Part shown: positions 1 to 8,486 of the stretch, one piece after another | How positions within the stretch are numbered: the first letter of the stretch is position 1 | Layout of the letters: the number at the start of each line of letters is the position of its first letter | Assembly (NCBI RefSeq): GCF_900115595.1 | Contig: NZ_FOXA01000015.1 | Coordinates: forward strand, 1-63,067 | Origin: Tranquillimonas alkanivorans | GTDB taxonomy: Bacteria > Pseudomonadota > Alphaproteobacteria > Rhodobacterales > Rhodobacteraceae | Length of the DNA: 63,067 nt | Reading direction: 5' to 3' | Made by a program: the position numbers and the translations under genes | Notes under the pieces: generated by a model | The model's database searches: none | The model's input: only the letters and a program-made list of their open reading frames with translations | Told to the model about the DNA's origin: nothing

Positions 1-231
1 GGGTGATGGTATCTTCTGACATGTGGCATATCCCTTTCTCGGCTGAGAATTGACGGCGTCTGAACACCGCCATGATATGCCGCCCCTCAGGGCATCACCA
101 ACTTTCGCGCGTTACTCTTGCAGGCAGCGCGCCAGGAAGACGGGATCGCAACTGTTCGAGCGACTGCTTGCAGAGCAGGACGCGGCGAGCTGACGGGCGA
201 CAAGTGCCGCCCGACCGGGCTCTTCAGGACT

Positions 232-546
232 TCAGCTTCTGGGCAGGATGGGGATAGCCAGTGAGGCGCATCCCTTCTTACGGCCAGCTTCGCACTTGAC
301 CTTCACATCCTTGAGATCCGCATCGGCGCCGTAGCGGTCAAGCAGCTCTGCCGCCGTCAGTGTCTCGTCCCGCGAGCAGGCGTCGCAGGTGAGGCGCATC
401 TCTCCACCGCGCTTCGCGAAATCGCCGACGGTACTCATCGTCTGCCCCTTCGAGCGGCCAGGGTCGTTTTGAAGAAGCCCTTCGATGAACGCCCGGGATT
501 TGGACTTCCTCGCGATAGACGCCATGAAGCTTCGTGTGGCAGACAT
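232..546 (-). CDS. Small zinc-ribbon-like hypothetical protein
   Basis: A 104-aa protein of unknown function. I chose the start at 546 because a clear AGGGGG ribosome site lies just upstream; the longer open frame runs into low-complexity proline/serine sequence that does not look coded. The C-terminal half has a CxxC pair (LTCDACSRD) and two more cysteines about 35 residues later (VKCEAGRKKGC), which is consistent with one zinc-binding fold. The N-terminus is basic. It stands alone on the minus strand and no partner is apparent. Confidence 0.55.
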   Translation of the reverse strand: MSATRSFMASIARKSKSRAFIEGLLQNDPGRSKGQTMSTVGDFAKRGGEMRLTCDACSRDETLTAAELLDRYGADADLKDVKVKCEAGRKKGCASLAIPILPRS

Positions 547-1238
547 GTGACCCCCTGATTGACGCATCTGTGCCTTGGTCCTGAGGAAATACGTCCACCC
601 CGCAACGACAGGAAACTGACGCAAGGGAGGGGAAGGAAGAAGGGAGGGAGGGAGAGAGGGAATTTGAGACAACAGGCGGCAGAGCCGGCTATGCGGCACG
701 GCCGAGCCCGGCACAGCCGGGTTCTCAGGCCACAGGCCTGGACCCGGCTGGAGCCGAGATTGACGGACTTCCTCCGGAGAAGCTACGCCACAGGCGGTAG
801 CCCCTCCGGAGAGAAAGGCCCTGGTGCTTCTGCAGGCACCGCTGTCTTCCGGTGACGCAGGCTCGTTCCGCAGGCAGGCAGTCAGTCGGTCGGTCAGGCC
901 CCTGAGGCGACTGGTCTCTCTCCTCTCACAGCCCTCCGGCCAGGCCGGGGCTGCGCCCCGGACCCCGCCTTGACCCGGGGCTTGGGGTTACTGGCTCTCT
1001 CCTCCCCTTTCCCCTTCTTCTGAAAGCGCTGCGCGGGCGACACCTGGCAGCTTGGAAGTGAGGCGGGCGCCCCCTTCCCCGGGGCCTCGGCCGTAGGGTC
1101 TGCTCGGCCTTCGGCTCTTCTCTCTGCCGAGGGCTCTCTCCTCCTTGTCCTTGGAAAGGTTGTCCGAAGGGGTGATGTGCTCTGGCGGTGGGACGCGGTG
1201 CCGAGCGGTGTCTATGAGTCAGCTTACAGGGGCAGGCG
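547..1238. other. Gene-free low-complexity intergenic region
   Basis: About 690 bases without a convincing gene. It holds a purine-only tract (about 624-662), a CAG/GTC tetranucleotide-like tract (871-900), a hairpin of the form CCGGGGC-tgc-GCCCCGG near 945-962, and pyrimidine-rich stretches at 995-1020 and 1115-1150. Possible reading frames here are made of repeated R/G/P/S residues and lack ribosome sites. Confidence 0.6.
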
Positions 1239-4016
1239 TCAGCGCTGCATGACCTTCACGGAAGAGCGGGTCCTCTTCATCCGGGCGCGGACCTGATCGT
1301 AATCCGGGAACCCCTCTTTCGGAGCGGCTGGAGGACAGCCATCCTGAGACGGGCCATGCAAACGCGTGGCATCTTCCCGGCGGATCGTCTCGTACTGCTT
1401 CTCCATCCTGACCCGGGCCCTGTTCAGTCGCGCCCAGGCCTGCCGCGAGGACTGGCGGCTGTCGTCATCCGCCCCGCCGTACATCTGCTTCTGCTTGCGC
1501 TCGATGGCCGCGTTGCAGATCGCGTGGCGCCGCCTGATCTCGCAGGCGCGCTCGTAGACCGCCCGCTTTCGGGCGGGGATGTTCATGCCGGCGATGTCCT
1601 CGCGGCGCTGGCGGACGCTTCGCGCCGCCTCAGAAACGGTCGCCGACGGCTTCTCTTGCGGCGGGGGCCGGACCGCAGCCGTGGGCACAGCCGGATCTGG
1701 CTTCCCGCCCTGCTTCCGGATGTCTTGCTGCGCCAGCCGGATCGTTTTGCGAATTGTCGGCCCGGCCTTGGCCAAGGCGGACACGAGATGCTCTGCGCCG
1801 GCCGTCATCCGCACGGCGCGATTGCCGCGGATCGCCGTCGCGGCCTCGGATGCTGCGCTCAGCCAGTTCTCCTGCAGCCCCAGGCTCGATTCCCGGGCCA
1901 CGTCGACCTTGCGAACCTTTTCGCGCAGCTTGGCCGGAATCGCCGAGGGCGGCAGCGTTTCGAACATCGCGCGGTGAGCGGCCTCTGCCATGACGAGTGC
2001 GGCGCGCGGATCCTTGGCCGACAGCGTCGCGAATTTCGACCCAATGCTCTCGGCGACCTTCTGTGCGGCGCCGGTCGCCTTGAGGCTGCCGTCCGCCACG
2101 AGATCCCCGAGGCGCATACGCTCCGCCGGATGCCCCTTCGGCATCTTGACCGGGACGCGTTGCAATGCCCTGACCCGGCGGGAGGCCGGGTCGAGCTCGC
2201 GGCGCCTGCGAAAGGTTTGCTCGCGGCGCTTGAGTGCCTGCGGGAAGGCCTCGGCGAAGCGCTTACTTGCAGCAACCGTCTCCTTGCCGAACGGTCCGCC
2301 GTTGCGAGCGAAGTCCGACTCGCGGTCGGAGATGACTTCGAACAAGTGGTCGGCAAGCGCATCGGCCGGCCAGCGCGGGCTTACCTTGCCGCCGTCGCGG
2401 TAGTGGAGGGCCTGCGCCGCCTTCGAGACCGGGTGAAGAGTCTCGACATTGTAGCTGGCCTCCCCTTTCTCGTCGTGACGCGTCAGGGCGTATTGCGTGT
2501 CGGCAATCGTGATGACCCGGCGGGTCTTCTGACGGTTCGGGTCGCCGGCGTCGCGCATGATCGTCGCAGATGACAGGGCGTCGATCGCGCTGGCCGCGGG
2601 GATCCTGTCGCGCTGCTTCAGTCCGGCCTTCGCATCGAGGATCGCCATCTGCGCCTCAACCGTGCCGCGCACGAAGGTGGCCGCACCAGCATCGACGAAC
2701 AGGCCCTCGGCCTTGCCCCGGCGATGGTCCGCCCGGGCTGCGCGTCCGGCCATCTGGATCAACTCCCGGCGTGAGAGGAGCGCGCGGGCGTTGATGACGA
2801 CATCGAGCCCTTCCACGCTGGCGCCCTCGTCGACGCGCTTGCAGTTCAGCACCGCCCGCAGGCGACCCTCCCGCAGCCCGTCCAGGACCTTCTCCTCGTC
2901 TTGCCGGCTGGTCTTGCGGCCAATGACCCCGACCTGTCCGGGGTAGCGGGCCTCGAAGGTGGAACGATACTTCTCGATCTCGTCGAGCTCGTCGAAGAAC
3001 ACGAGCATCTGAGGGTTCTCGGTCGGCGAATCTTTCTCGCCCGTGTCGATCGCGGCGTCGAGCCAGCCGGCGTTCTCGGGGCGCTCTCGGGCGGCGCGGA
3101 TGGACTTCGTGATCGAGGCCTCGAGGCGATGGTCCTGGATTGCCTCGGCGGCCTCCTTCGGGGTCCTGCCAAAGCGCTTGAACGCGAGATCGTGCGCCTG
3201 CCCTTCGGCGCGGCCGCCGTCCTTGTAGACGAAGTCGCTGACCTTTGTGCGGACCGGGAGCGCGGTCTTGCCGAGCGTCTCGGAGGGGCTGATGAAGAGC
3301 GGAACCGCCTCCTCGATACGAGGGTGCAGTTTGGCACGGTCGTCGCGGCCGAAGGTCGCCGACAGGAAGACCATCGGGGCTTTGAATTCCGGATGGCGGT
3401 CCTTCTGGGCGCGCGCAGAATTGACGGCGCGTGTCAGGGCCAGCAGCTCGGAATAGCCCGCGTTCTCGTCTTCGCGAAAGTGGTGCGCTTCGTCGACGAT
3501 CACGGCCTTGACCTCCTGGTCCATGATCGCCCGGCCCATCGCCCGCATGTTGTTTTGCGTGCGGTTGTCGCCGCGGGACAGCAGGTGCCCGACCATCGTG
3601 AGGACGGCGCCCTGCCCCGGGCGAGTGTCGCGGTGAGAGACGAACTCGCCTGGCTGACCGAAGATGCTGCGGGCCTGGTAATCGGCGATCGTCTGGTTGT
3701 GGATGGCGCGGGTGTGAGAGGCGGAGATGACCCGGCCCGTGCCGCGCTCCCCGTTTCCGCCAGGAAGCGCCTGCGGAATGGCCTCGGCGAGCATCATCGC
3801 GATGCGGGTCTTGCCCGCCGACGGCGACGCGTCGATCCGGATATCTCTGCCGCGCATGAGATGAGAAAGCCCGTCCACGGAGACGCGCTTCTGGTAGTCG
3901 GTGGCCTGCTCCCAAAGCGGAGACCCCATGAGGATCTCGGCCGCAGCGAGCTGTTCTTTGCTGCTGATGCGCAAAGCCGGATCGAGATCCGGGAAAATCT
4001 GTTCATGCTTCGACAT
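1239..4016 (-). CDS. DEAD/DEAH-family SF2 helicase with long C-terminal extension
   Basis: A 925-aa superfamily 2 nucleic-acid ATPase. The helicase core fills roughly residues 40-440: a P-loop of unusual form (ASPSAGKTR, about residues 63-71), motif II DEAH (175-178), motif III SAT (LSATFG) and motif VI (QMAGRAARADHR). The last roughly 450 residues are basic and helix-rich and I do not recognise them. The start at 4016 follows a GGATGG-like ribosome site. The gene is divergent from the plus-strand gene at 4229. Plasmid-borne proteins of this build could act in DNA mobility, defence or repair; the sequence does not decide which. Confidence 0.8.
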   Translation of the reverse strand: MSKHEQIFPDLDPALRISSKEQLAAAEILMGSPLWEQATDYQKRVSVDGLSHLMRGRDIRIDASPSAGKTRIAMMLAEAIPQALPGGNGERGTGRVISASHTRAIHNQTIADYQARSIFGQPGEFVSHRDTRPGQGAVLTMVGHLLSRGDNRTQNNMRAMGRAIMDQEVKAVIVDEAHHFREDENAGYSELLALTRAVNSARAQKDRHPEFKAPMVFLSATFGRDDRAKLHPRIEEAVPLFISPSETLGKTALPVRTKVSDFVYKDGGRAEGQAHDLAFKRFGRTPKEAAEAIQDHRLEASITKSIRAARERPENAGWLDAAIDTGEKDSPTENPQMLVFFDELDEIEKYRSTFEARYPGQVGVIGRKTSRQDEEKVLDGLREGRLRAVLNCKRVDEGASVEGLDVVINARALLSRRELIQMAGRAARADHRRGKAEGLFVDAGAATFVRGTVEAQMAILDAKAGLKQRDRIPAASAIDALSSATIMRDAGDPNRQKTRRVITIADTQYALTRHDEKGEASYNVETLHPVSKAAQALHYRDGGKVSPRWPADALADHLFEVISDRESDFARNGGPFGKETVAASKRFAEAFPQALKRREQTFRRRRELDPASRRVRALQRVPVKMPKGHPAERMRLGDLVADGSLKATGAAQKVAESIGSKFATLSAKDPRAALVMAEAAHRAMFETLPPSAIPAKLREKVRKVDVARESSLGLQENWLSAASEAATAIRGNRAVRMTAGAEHLVSALAKAGPTIRKTIRLAQQDIRKQGGKPDPAVPTAAVRPPPQEKPSATVSEAARSVRQRREDIAGMNIPARKRAVYERACEIRRRHAICNAAIERKQKQMYGGADDDSRQSSRQAWARLNRARVRMEKQYETIRREDATRLHGPSQDGCPPAAPKEGFPDYDQVRARMKRTRSSVKVMQR

Positions 4017-4117
4017 CGTCGCGCCATCCTGCGATCGAAACGACCTGAAGAGGAAATGGCGCCCCGCCCCGCATCCTGCTCCGGCCCGTTGACCGGTCGG
4101 CGCACCGAAGCCGGCCC

Positions 4118-4149
4118 CGGGCTGGCGTGTTCTTGCGAACGCCAGCCCG
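4118..4149. other. Strong hairpin between divergent genes
   Basis: An inverted repeat, CGGGCTGGC ... GCCAGCCCG, extended inward by GTTC-ttgc-GAAC with a 2-nt bulge. It lies between the helicase start (4016) and the membrane-protein start (4229). There is no U-run, so it could be an operator or cruciform rather than a terminator. Confidence 0.5.
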
Positions 4150-4177
4150 AGGCCCGCTTCGCCTGGATCCCATTGGA

Positions 4178-4187
4178 GGCAATATCC
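4178..4187 (+). promoter_or_regulatory. Putative -10 element GGCAATATCC
   Basis: It lies 42 nt before the GTG at 4229 and matches the recurring YATATYTCC-like block seen before many genes of this replicon (see findings). Assigned by eye. Confidence 0.35.
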
Positions 4188-4228
4188 TGAGGGACCGGCG
4201 GATTTCGAAAATCAGCGAGGATACAGCA

Positions 4229-4660
4229 GTGAACGACTTCTACATCACCAAGCGCATTGCCGACGACATCATTGAACTGAACGATGCCGTCGTGCAGGCC
4301 CAGGAAATGGAAGCGACTGTCCAGGCGGGCTTTCCATTCGTTCTCGCTGCTCTCGTCATCACAGGCGCTGCCCTTCTGATCTATCGCAATACCCGCATCT
4401 CGCGTCCGCTGATGTTCGGCATTGCACTGATGATCGCTGGATATTCCGGCTTCGCCGGCGCCGCGCTGCACGTACAGCGCAACTCCGGAAATCAGGCCAG
4501 TTTCGACAGGCAATTCGCGCTGACCCAGGCAAACCCGATGCTTCGGGCTGCCGCCTGCAGATATCTCGACCACATCGAGTATCAGCTGACGGATCGCTTC
4601 TCCTTGCTATGCGTCGATCCTGCTCCGGCCGAACAGGAAGACAAGGGCTTCATGGCCTGA
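4229..4660 (+). CDS. Small two-span membrane protein, unknown function
   Basis: A 143-aa protein. The GTG at 4229 is preferred over upstream in-frame ATGs because AGCGAGG sits 8 nt before it and the upstream residues look non-coding. Residues 1-30 are polar and helical. Two hydrophobic segments follow (about 32-50, FPFVLAALVITGAALLIY, and 58-75), then a polar C-terminal domain with cysteines near the end (AACRYLDHI, LLCVDP). Inner-membrane location is inferred. No family recognised. Confidence 0.65.
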   Translation: MNDFYITKRIADDIIELNDAVVQAQEMEATVQAGFPFVLAALVITGAALLIYRNTRISRPLMFGIALMIAGYSGFAGAALHVQRNSGNQASFDRQFALTQANPMLRAAACRYLDHIEYQLTDRFSLLCVDPAPAEQEDKGFMA

Positions 4661-4689
4661 TGCCTTGCGACAGGTCGCTCGGGACGGCT

Positions 4690-5226
4690 TTAGCAGCCCT
4701 CCCGGGACATGATCGCCGATGTCGCCACGACACCCATCAGGCTGACCTCGTCCCGGATCTCCCCGATCCGCGGAAGGGTGGCCTCGATTACCGCGGACCG
4801 GCCTTTACGGAAGGCCTGGTAGAGCGCGGCGTCATCATCGGGATGTGCGTATAGCGCATCTCCGGCACCCACCAGGTGCACCTCGACCTCGCCGTCGATG
4901 ATCAGCCTGGCGCCCGTGTCCCCGGCTGCAACGCGTGCGCCGGGAAGATAGCTGAAAACCGGTCTTTCATCCCCCGTCTCGAGAGTCAGGAACGCCACCG
5001 TCTCGCCCCGGGCTGTCACTCCCCCGGATCGAGTTTTCGCCTCGGTTCGGATGGCACAGATCGGCGTGCCGGCCAGGTTCAACCGAAGAGCCTGCCAATC
5101 CAGGCGCTCTCCGAGCTGGGTGTAGGCCCCTTGCACCGTTTCCGCCTGGGTCGCTTGCGCCGCGATTGGCGCGCACAGCGAAACCGCCAGAAACACCCCT
5201 GAAACGGCTTTTGTCAGCGCATTCAT
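4690..5226 (-). CDS. Exported protein, IalB-like
   Basis: A 178-aa secreted protein. Residues 1-25 form a clear signal peptide (hydrophobic core, cleavage near AAQA). The mature part has one early cysteine (TPICAIRT), a central beta-rich region and an ending of the type KGRSAVIEATLP ... SLMGVVATSAI. This resembles the closing block of the invasion-associated locus B family (SLKGFxxAL), whose members are periplasmic proteins of unclear role. The resemblance is weak. It is convergent with the gene at 4229 and divergent from the sigma factor at 5373. Confidence 0.5.
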   Translation of the reverse strand: MNALTKAVSGVFLAVSLCAPIAAQATQAETVQGAYTQLGERLDWQALRLNLAGTPICAIRTEAKTRSGGVTARGETVAFLTLETGDERPVFSYLPGARVAAGDTGARLIIDGEVEVHLVGAGDALYAHPDDDAALYQAFRKGRSAVIEATLPRIGEIRDEVSLMGVVATSAIMSREGC

Positions 5227-5298
5227 ATCCGGTCTCCCGTTTTCGATCTCATCTCCCCAAGGAGATCGTACCGGAGGCCATTCCATCGAAATCAGGCT

Positions 5299-5347
5299 CG
5301 CTGTCCTCCCGGACGGCGGCTCTTGCGAGCCGTCCGGAAGGACAGCG
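5299..5347. other. 49-nt near-perfect palindrome upstream of sigma factor
   Basis: CGCTGTCCT-c-CCGGACGGC, an 11-nt loop, then GCCGTCCGG-a-AGGACAGCG: 18 pairs interrupted by one mismatch. It ends 25 nt before the ATG at 5373, so in RNA it would sit beside the ribosome site of the sigma-factor gene. It could be an attenuator, an operator shared with the divergent gene, or a relative of the hairpin leaders described elsewhere. Confidence 0.6.
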
Positions 5348-5372
5348 CGCATCCACCCGAGGAGTTTACCAG

Positions 5373-6197
5373 ATGACGACCGCCAAAATCCTCCGCAATA
5401 CGCCAGCCGCATCCGAGCTGAGCGATAACGAGCTGGTGCTCGATTACCAGGACGACATCCGTGCCGGCGAAGCCGCGGCGGAACTCTGCACCCGGTATGT
5501 CCATCTCATCCGCTCCTTTTCGGTTCGCATGAATGCGAAAATGAGCCACACCTTCGAGCTTGACGAGTTGATCCAGGTGGCGACCGAAGGGTTCCTCAAG
5601 GGGATCGGCCGGTTCGATACTTCGCGCGGGTTTGCTATCGCGACCTTCGTCGGGCCCTATGTCTGGAACGCCCTGTCCGTCTTCTCGGAGCGCTCCTGCC
5701 TGCAGACGACGAACAAATCGTCGCGCGTGCGCACGGCGATGATTGCCCTCATGAAAATCCAACGCGAGCGCGCGGCCTACGGGCTGAGCATCGAGTTCAG
5801 CGCCGCTGATCTCGAGGTCGTGGCAGAACACCACCGCCTGTCGCTTGGCACGGTTCGCAACGGGCTGCGCCTGCTGCGGCAGTATGAAAGTTCCGCGGCG
5901 CCGCTGGAAGACCTTCAGGACGAGTTGGGCGAGGAAGACTCCCGTGGCGTCGTCGTCGATGATCTGAACGCAAACCAGAGTGCGTCGATCACCGACGAAC
6001 TCCTCGCCTGCCTGGAGGACCGCGAGGCGCTCATCCTGCGCAAGCGGCACATGGGCGAGGAGCCGGTTCTCAACAAGCATATCGCCGAGGAGCTCGGCTG
6101 CTCGGAAGCCCGCGTCCGACAGCTCGAGAAGAAGGCCCTGCAGACGCTTCAGGACCAGCTGTCGCGCCGCGGCCTCGAACTTTCCGACCTCGTTTGA
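5373..6197 (+). CDS. Sigma-70 family RNA polymerase sigma factor (RpoH-like)
   Basis: A 274-aa alternative sigma factor, probably group 3. The start is fixed by GAGGAG 9 nt upstream. Region 2 is plain: core binding and -10 recognition in DELIQVATEGFLKGIGRFD followed by GFAIATFVGPYVWNAL, close to the RpoH pattern (EGNVGLMQA..FDPxxGFRLATYA). A linker with an acidic stretch (DELGEEDSRG) follows. Region 4 holds a helix-turn-helix (KHIAEELGCSEARVRQLEKKAL) that would read the -35 element. A sigma factor carried on accessory DNA suggests a dedicated regulon, and the repeated promoter-like motif of this window is a candidate target (inference). Confidence 0.85.
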   Translation: MTTAKILRNTPAASELSDNELVLDYQDDIRAGEAAAELCTRYVHLIRSFSVRMNAKMSHTFELDELIQVATEGFLKGIGRFDTSRGFAIATFVGPYVWNALSVFSERSCLQTTNKSSRVRTAMIALMKIQRERAAYGLSIEFSAADLEVVAEHHRLSLGTVRNGLRLLRQYESSAAPLEDLQDELGEEDSRGVVVDDLNANQSASITDELLACLEDREALILRKRHMGEEPVLNKHIAEELGCSEARVRQLEKKALQTLQDQLSRRGLELSDLV

Positions 6198-6203
6198 ACA
6201 ACC

Positions 6204-6233
6204 AGGGTGCGCGACCTTCGCGTTGCGCACCCT
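6204..6233 (+). terminator. Hairpin terminator after sigma factor
   Basis: A 9-bp perfect stem, AGGGTGCGC / GCGCACCCT, with a 12-nt loop, starting 6 nt after the stop codon. There is no U-run, so termination may depend on Rho. Confidence 0.5.
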
Positions 6234-6292
6234 ATCCCCTTTCGTAACGCGGCACCTCATGAGGCGGGCTGGTTGCGAAGTCGCGGCCGGGG

Positions 6293-6303
6293 GTCCGATT
6301 TCC
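6293..6303 (+). promoter_or_regulatory. Putative -10 element GTCCGATTTCC
   Basis: It lies 27 nt before the ATG at 6330; nearly the same block (GTCCTATTTCC) precedes the gene at 32147. Confidence 0.35.
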
Positions 6304-6329
6304 TTTTCAGAAAAAGATGAGACAATGCG

Positions 6330-6845
6330 ATGATCTGCCGAATTTCGGCCGTCATTCTACTGGCCCTGACACTCACGAATTCAGCTTCGGCCAATCAGGC
6401 ACCGAATGAAACCCTGAAGCATGAAGCGGAAGAGCTGCGCAACAGAGTTCCGCGGAATCTCTACCTGGAGAAAGACCTATCCTGCCTCGCGATCGCGATT
6501 TACCACGAAGCGCGCGGGGAAAGCCTGTTCGGGCAGCTCGCGGTCGGGAGCGTGATTCTTGAACGCGTGAAGAACCCGGAGCGCTGGGGAAACACGATCT
6601 GCGATGTCGTGCGCCCCGTGCAGTTCAGCTTCCTGACTTCGCGTTGGAATTTCCCTCGGATCATAGATCGCCAGGCGTGGGAGCGCTCGATCGATGTCGC
6701 CATGGCGATCCTGAAGATAGGTCCACTGCCGGAACTCGAGGGCGCCGATCATTACCATGCCACCAGCGTATCGCCTGACTGGGCCCCGAAGATGTCGCGG
6801 GTCGGCAGGATCGGCGAGCACATCTTCTACAAGGCGAAAGAGTGA
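6330..6845 (+). CDS. Cell wall hydrolase, SleB family
   Basis: A 171-aa exported muralytic enzyme of the Hydrolase_2 (SleB/CwlJ) family. Residues 1-22 are a signal peptide ending near ASA. The family signature is complete: AIYHEARGES (about 57-65, with the putative catalytic Glu), VGSVILERVKNP, the QFSF box, and the closing DHYHATSVSPDWA ... IGEHIFYK. It would cleave peptidoglycan in the periplasm. It has its own promoter-like block and is followed by another exported peptidoglycan-type enzyme, so the pair may remodel the wall, for example around a secretion or transfer apparatus (inference). Confidence 0.85.
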   Translation: MICRISAVILLALTLTNSASANQAPNETLKHEAEELRNRVPRNLYLEKDLSCLAIAIYHEARGESLFGQLAVGSVILERVKNPERWGNTICDVVRPVQFSFLTSRWNFPRIIDRQAWERSIDVAMAILKIGPLPELEGADHYHATSVSPDWAPKMSRVGRIGEHIFYKAKE

Positions 6846-6878
6846 TCCGGCCCGCAATTTTGGGGGCTTGAGAGGCGC

Positions 6879-6888
6879 GCGTATCTCC
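6879..6888 (+). promoter_or_regulatory. Putative -10 element GCGTATCTCC
   Basis: It lies 34 nt before the ATG at 6922, in a 76-nt gap after the hydrolase gene. Confidence 0.4.
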
Positions 6889-6921
6889 TCCGGGGACAGG
6901 ATCCTTGACGGAAGAGATTCA

Positions 6922-7557
6922 ATGGCGACCGCGCAATCACGAAGATCATTCCTTATCGGCGCCGGCGCAGCACTGTTTCCCGGCGTTGCCGGAGCATCGC
7001 CGTTGTTCTGCCCGCCATCGGCGTCGAGCTTCGCCGGCGGCATGATGGGCGGCTCACTTTCCGGCGAGTACGACGCTGGAGCTGGTGAGTACGACTTCAG
7101 CGGCGTGACGCTCGGCGGTGAGGGCGAACGCAGGCTGGTCCTGAGGAACGCGCATACCGGCGAAACCTACGACGAGACCTACATGGTCGACGGCCAGGTC
7201 GTGCCCGAGGCCGTGACGGCCTTCAACAACTTCGCCCGGGACTGGCGGACCGGAGCCGTCCGGTCAATGGACCCGGGCCTGATCGACCTTCTGTGGCAGG
7301 TCTGGCGACGCCTGGACACCACCGAGCCGTTCACCGCCCTCAGCCTTTACCGCAGCCCTCAGAGCAACGAGGACGTGGGCGGCGCGAAAAACTCGCAGCA
7401 CCTGCACGGCAGGGCCTGCGACATCACGCATTCTTCGAGGTCAGTCGACAAGATCCATTCGGCCGCGAAGAGCCTCCGCGCCGGCGGCGTGGGCAAGTAC
7501 ACGATGAACCGCTTCGTTCATGTCGATACAGCTCGGGTTCGGTACTGGGGCTCGTGA
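6922..7557 (+). CDS. DUF882 / M15-type peptidase, Tat-exported
   Basis: A 211-aa protein. The ATG at 6922 was chosen because it begins a twin-arginine signal (QSRRSFLIGAGAAL); upstream in-frame residues are not plausible. The mature C-terminal half holds the zinc-site pattern of the M15/DUF882 (YcbK-like) family: SLYRSPQSN, NSQHLHGRACDI (SxHxxGxAxDI) and the final RFVHVDT. These are the expected His/Asp/His metal ligands of a D,D- or L,D-carboxypeptidase-like fold. The family acts on peptidoglycan cross-links in the periplasm; the exact substrate is unknown. Confidence 0.8.
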   Translation: MATAQSRRSFLIGAGAALFPGVAGASPLFCPPSASSFAGGMMGGSLSGEYDAGAGEYDFSGVTLGGEGERRLVLRNAHTGETYDETYMVDGQVVPEAVTAFNNFARDWRTGAVRSMDPGLIDLLWQVWRRLDTTEPFTALSLYRSPQSNEDVGGAKNSQHLHGRACDITHSSRSVDKIHSAAKSLRAGGVGKYTMNRFVHVDTARVRYWGS

Positions 7558-7667
7558 TCGAAGCCCGCACGCGAACACAAGGTCCTTCTCTCGCAGATGA
7601 AGGATGCGGAGTGATCCGTATCCCGCCTGGTTTCCGAGAGGATCCACACAGAAAGAAGAGAGGCAGA

Positions 7668-8393
7668 ATGTCCTTCATCCGCATTCAGAAGCAGGCTTTC
7701 GTGGCGGTGCTCCGCCATTATCTGCGCCTTCTCCTGCCCTCATCCGTCATCGCCCTTGCCGGGGCCTGGCTCTACGTCGCGACGGACGTCGCGGGCGGTG
7801 CCACGGATACTATTCTCGCCGGTCTCCTGCTGTTCTTCGGTGTCCTTGTGGCGGCCTTGGCCAGCCTCAGCTCCGGAAACGATGTCACGTCCGTCTTCCT
7901 GAGAGCCAGGGGGATGTCGTCTCATCTGCCCGGCCTCGCCCTGATCTGCATCACCACGACGTTCGTGTTCAGCGTGGCGCTTTCTCCTGCCCTCGTGGCG
8001 TCCTACCCGGGCGGCGCCCTTCTTCTTGCGGCCCTCGCGCTTCTCAACCTCATGGCCGCGCTATATATCTGGATCAGACGTCTGGCCGCGACCGAGGCGA
8101 AGCCAGCAGAGAAGCCCGATGGGGCAATGCTCGAGCGCATCGTACTTCTGCAAGGGTGGTCTCGCATCCGCCGCGGGGTTTCGAACATCACCGGGCCATC
8201 TCTCCACTGCGCTTTTGCAGCTGTTTTCCTGGTCCTGGCCTTCGACCTGCGGCTCTTCGCAGTGGCTCTTGCCGCGCTTGCATCTCCATCGATCGCCCCT
8301 TTCGCCTACTATGGCCTGAGCATCGCGATCTTGCCTCTGGTATTCCTGCCGGCGATTGCGTTTTTCCGATCGGCTATCACGGCCGGAAATTGA
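7668..8393 (+). CDS. Multi-span membrane protein, unknown function
   Basis: A 241-aa integral membrane protein with about six hydrophobic segments (two near residues 20-70, two near 85-135, two near 170-235) and a short charged loop in the middle (AATEAKPAEKPDG). The ATG at 7668 follows a GAGAGGC ribosome site. A promoter-like TCCGTATCCC lies at 7614-7623. No transporter signature is visible. Confidence 0.65.
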   Translation: MSFIRIQKQAFVAVLRHYLRLLLPSSVIALAGAWLYVATDVAGGATDTILAGLLLFFGVLVAALASLSSGNDVTSVFLRARGMSSHLPGLALICITTTFVFSVALSPALVASYPGGALLLAALALLNLMAALYIWIRRLAATEAKPAEKPDGAMLERIVLLQGWSRIRRGVSNITGPSLHCAFAAVFLVLAFDLRLFAVALAALASPSIAPFAYYGLSIAILPLVFLPAIAFFRSAITAGN

Positions 8394-8437
8394 TTCTCGG
8401 AAGGCCCACTCAATTTTTTCCGGTGCCGTCTCGCTGC

Positions 8438-8447
8438 GCATATTTCC
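8438..8447 (+). promoter_or_regulatory. Putative -10 element GCATATTTCC
   Basis: It lies 40 nt before the ATG at 8487; about 20 nt further upstream is the AT-rich block CAATTTTTTCCGG. Confidence 0.4.
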
Positions 8448-8486
8448 TCCCAAGGATACACATGCTCAGCACGGAAGGGTTGATTG

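Noticed and set aside
72-257. 61-codon plus-strand frame at the left edge
   Set aside because: Arg/Ser-rich composition, no ribosome site, and it runs into the antisense of the better-supported gene at 232-546.
559-855. 98-codon frame over the purine tract
   Set aside because: Made of Arg/Gly/Glu runs created by the GGGAGG tract; no ribosome site and no protein-like pattern.
871-900. Short regular repeats that could suggest a CRISPR or minisatellite
   Set aside because: The unit is only 4 nt, imperfect and without spacers. No CRISPR repeat or cas gene exists in the window.
2901-4190. Long plus-strand frame (429 codons) opposite the SF2 helicase
   Set aside because: A shadow caused by high third-position GC; the minus-strand frame carries all helicase motifs.
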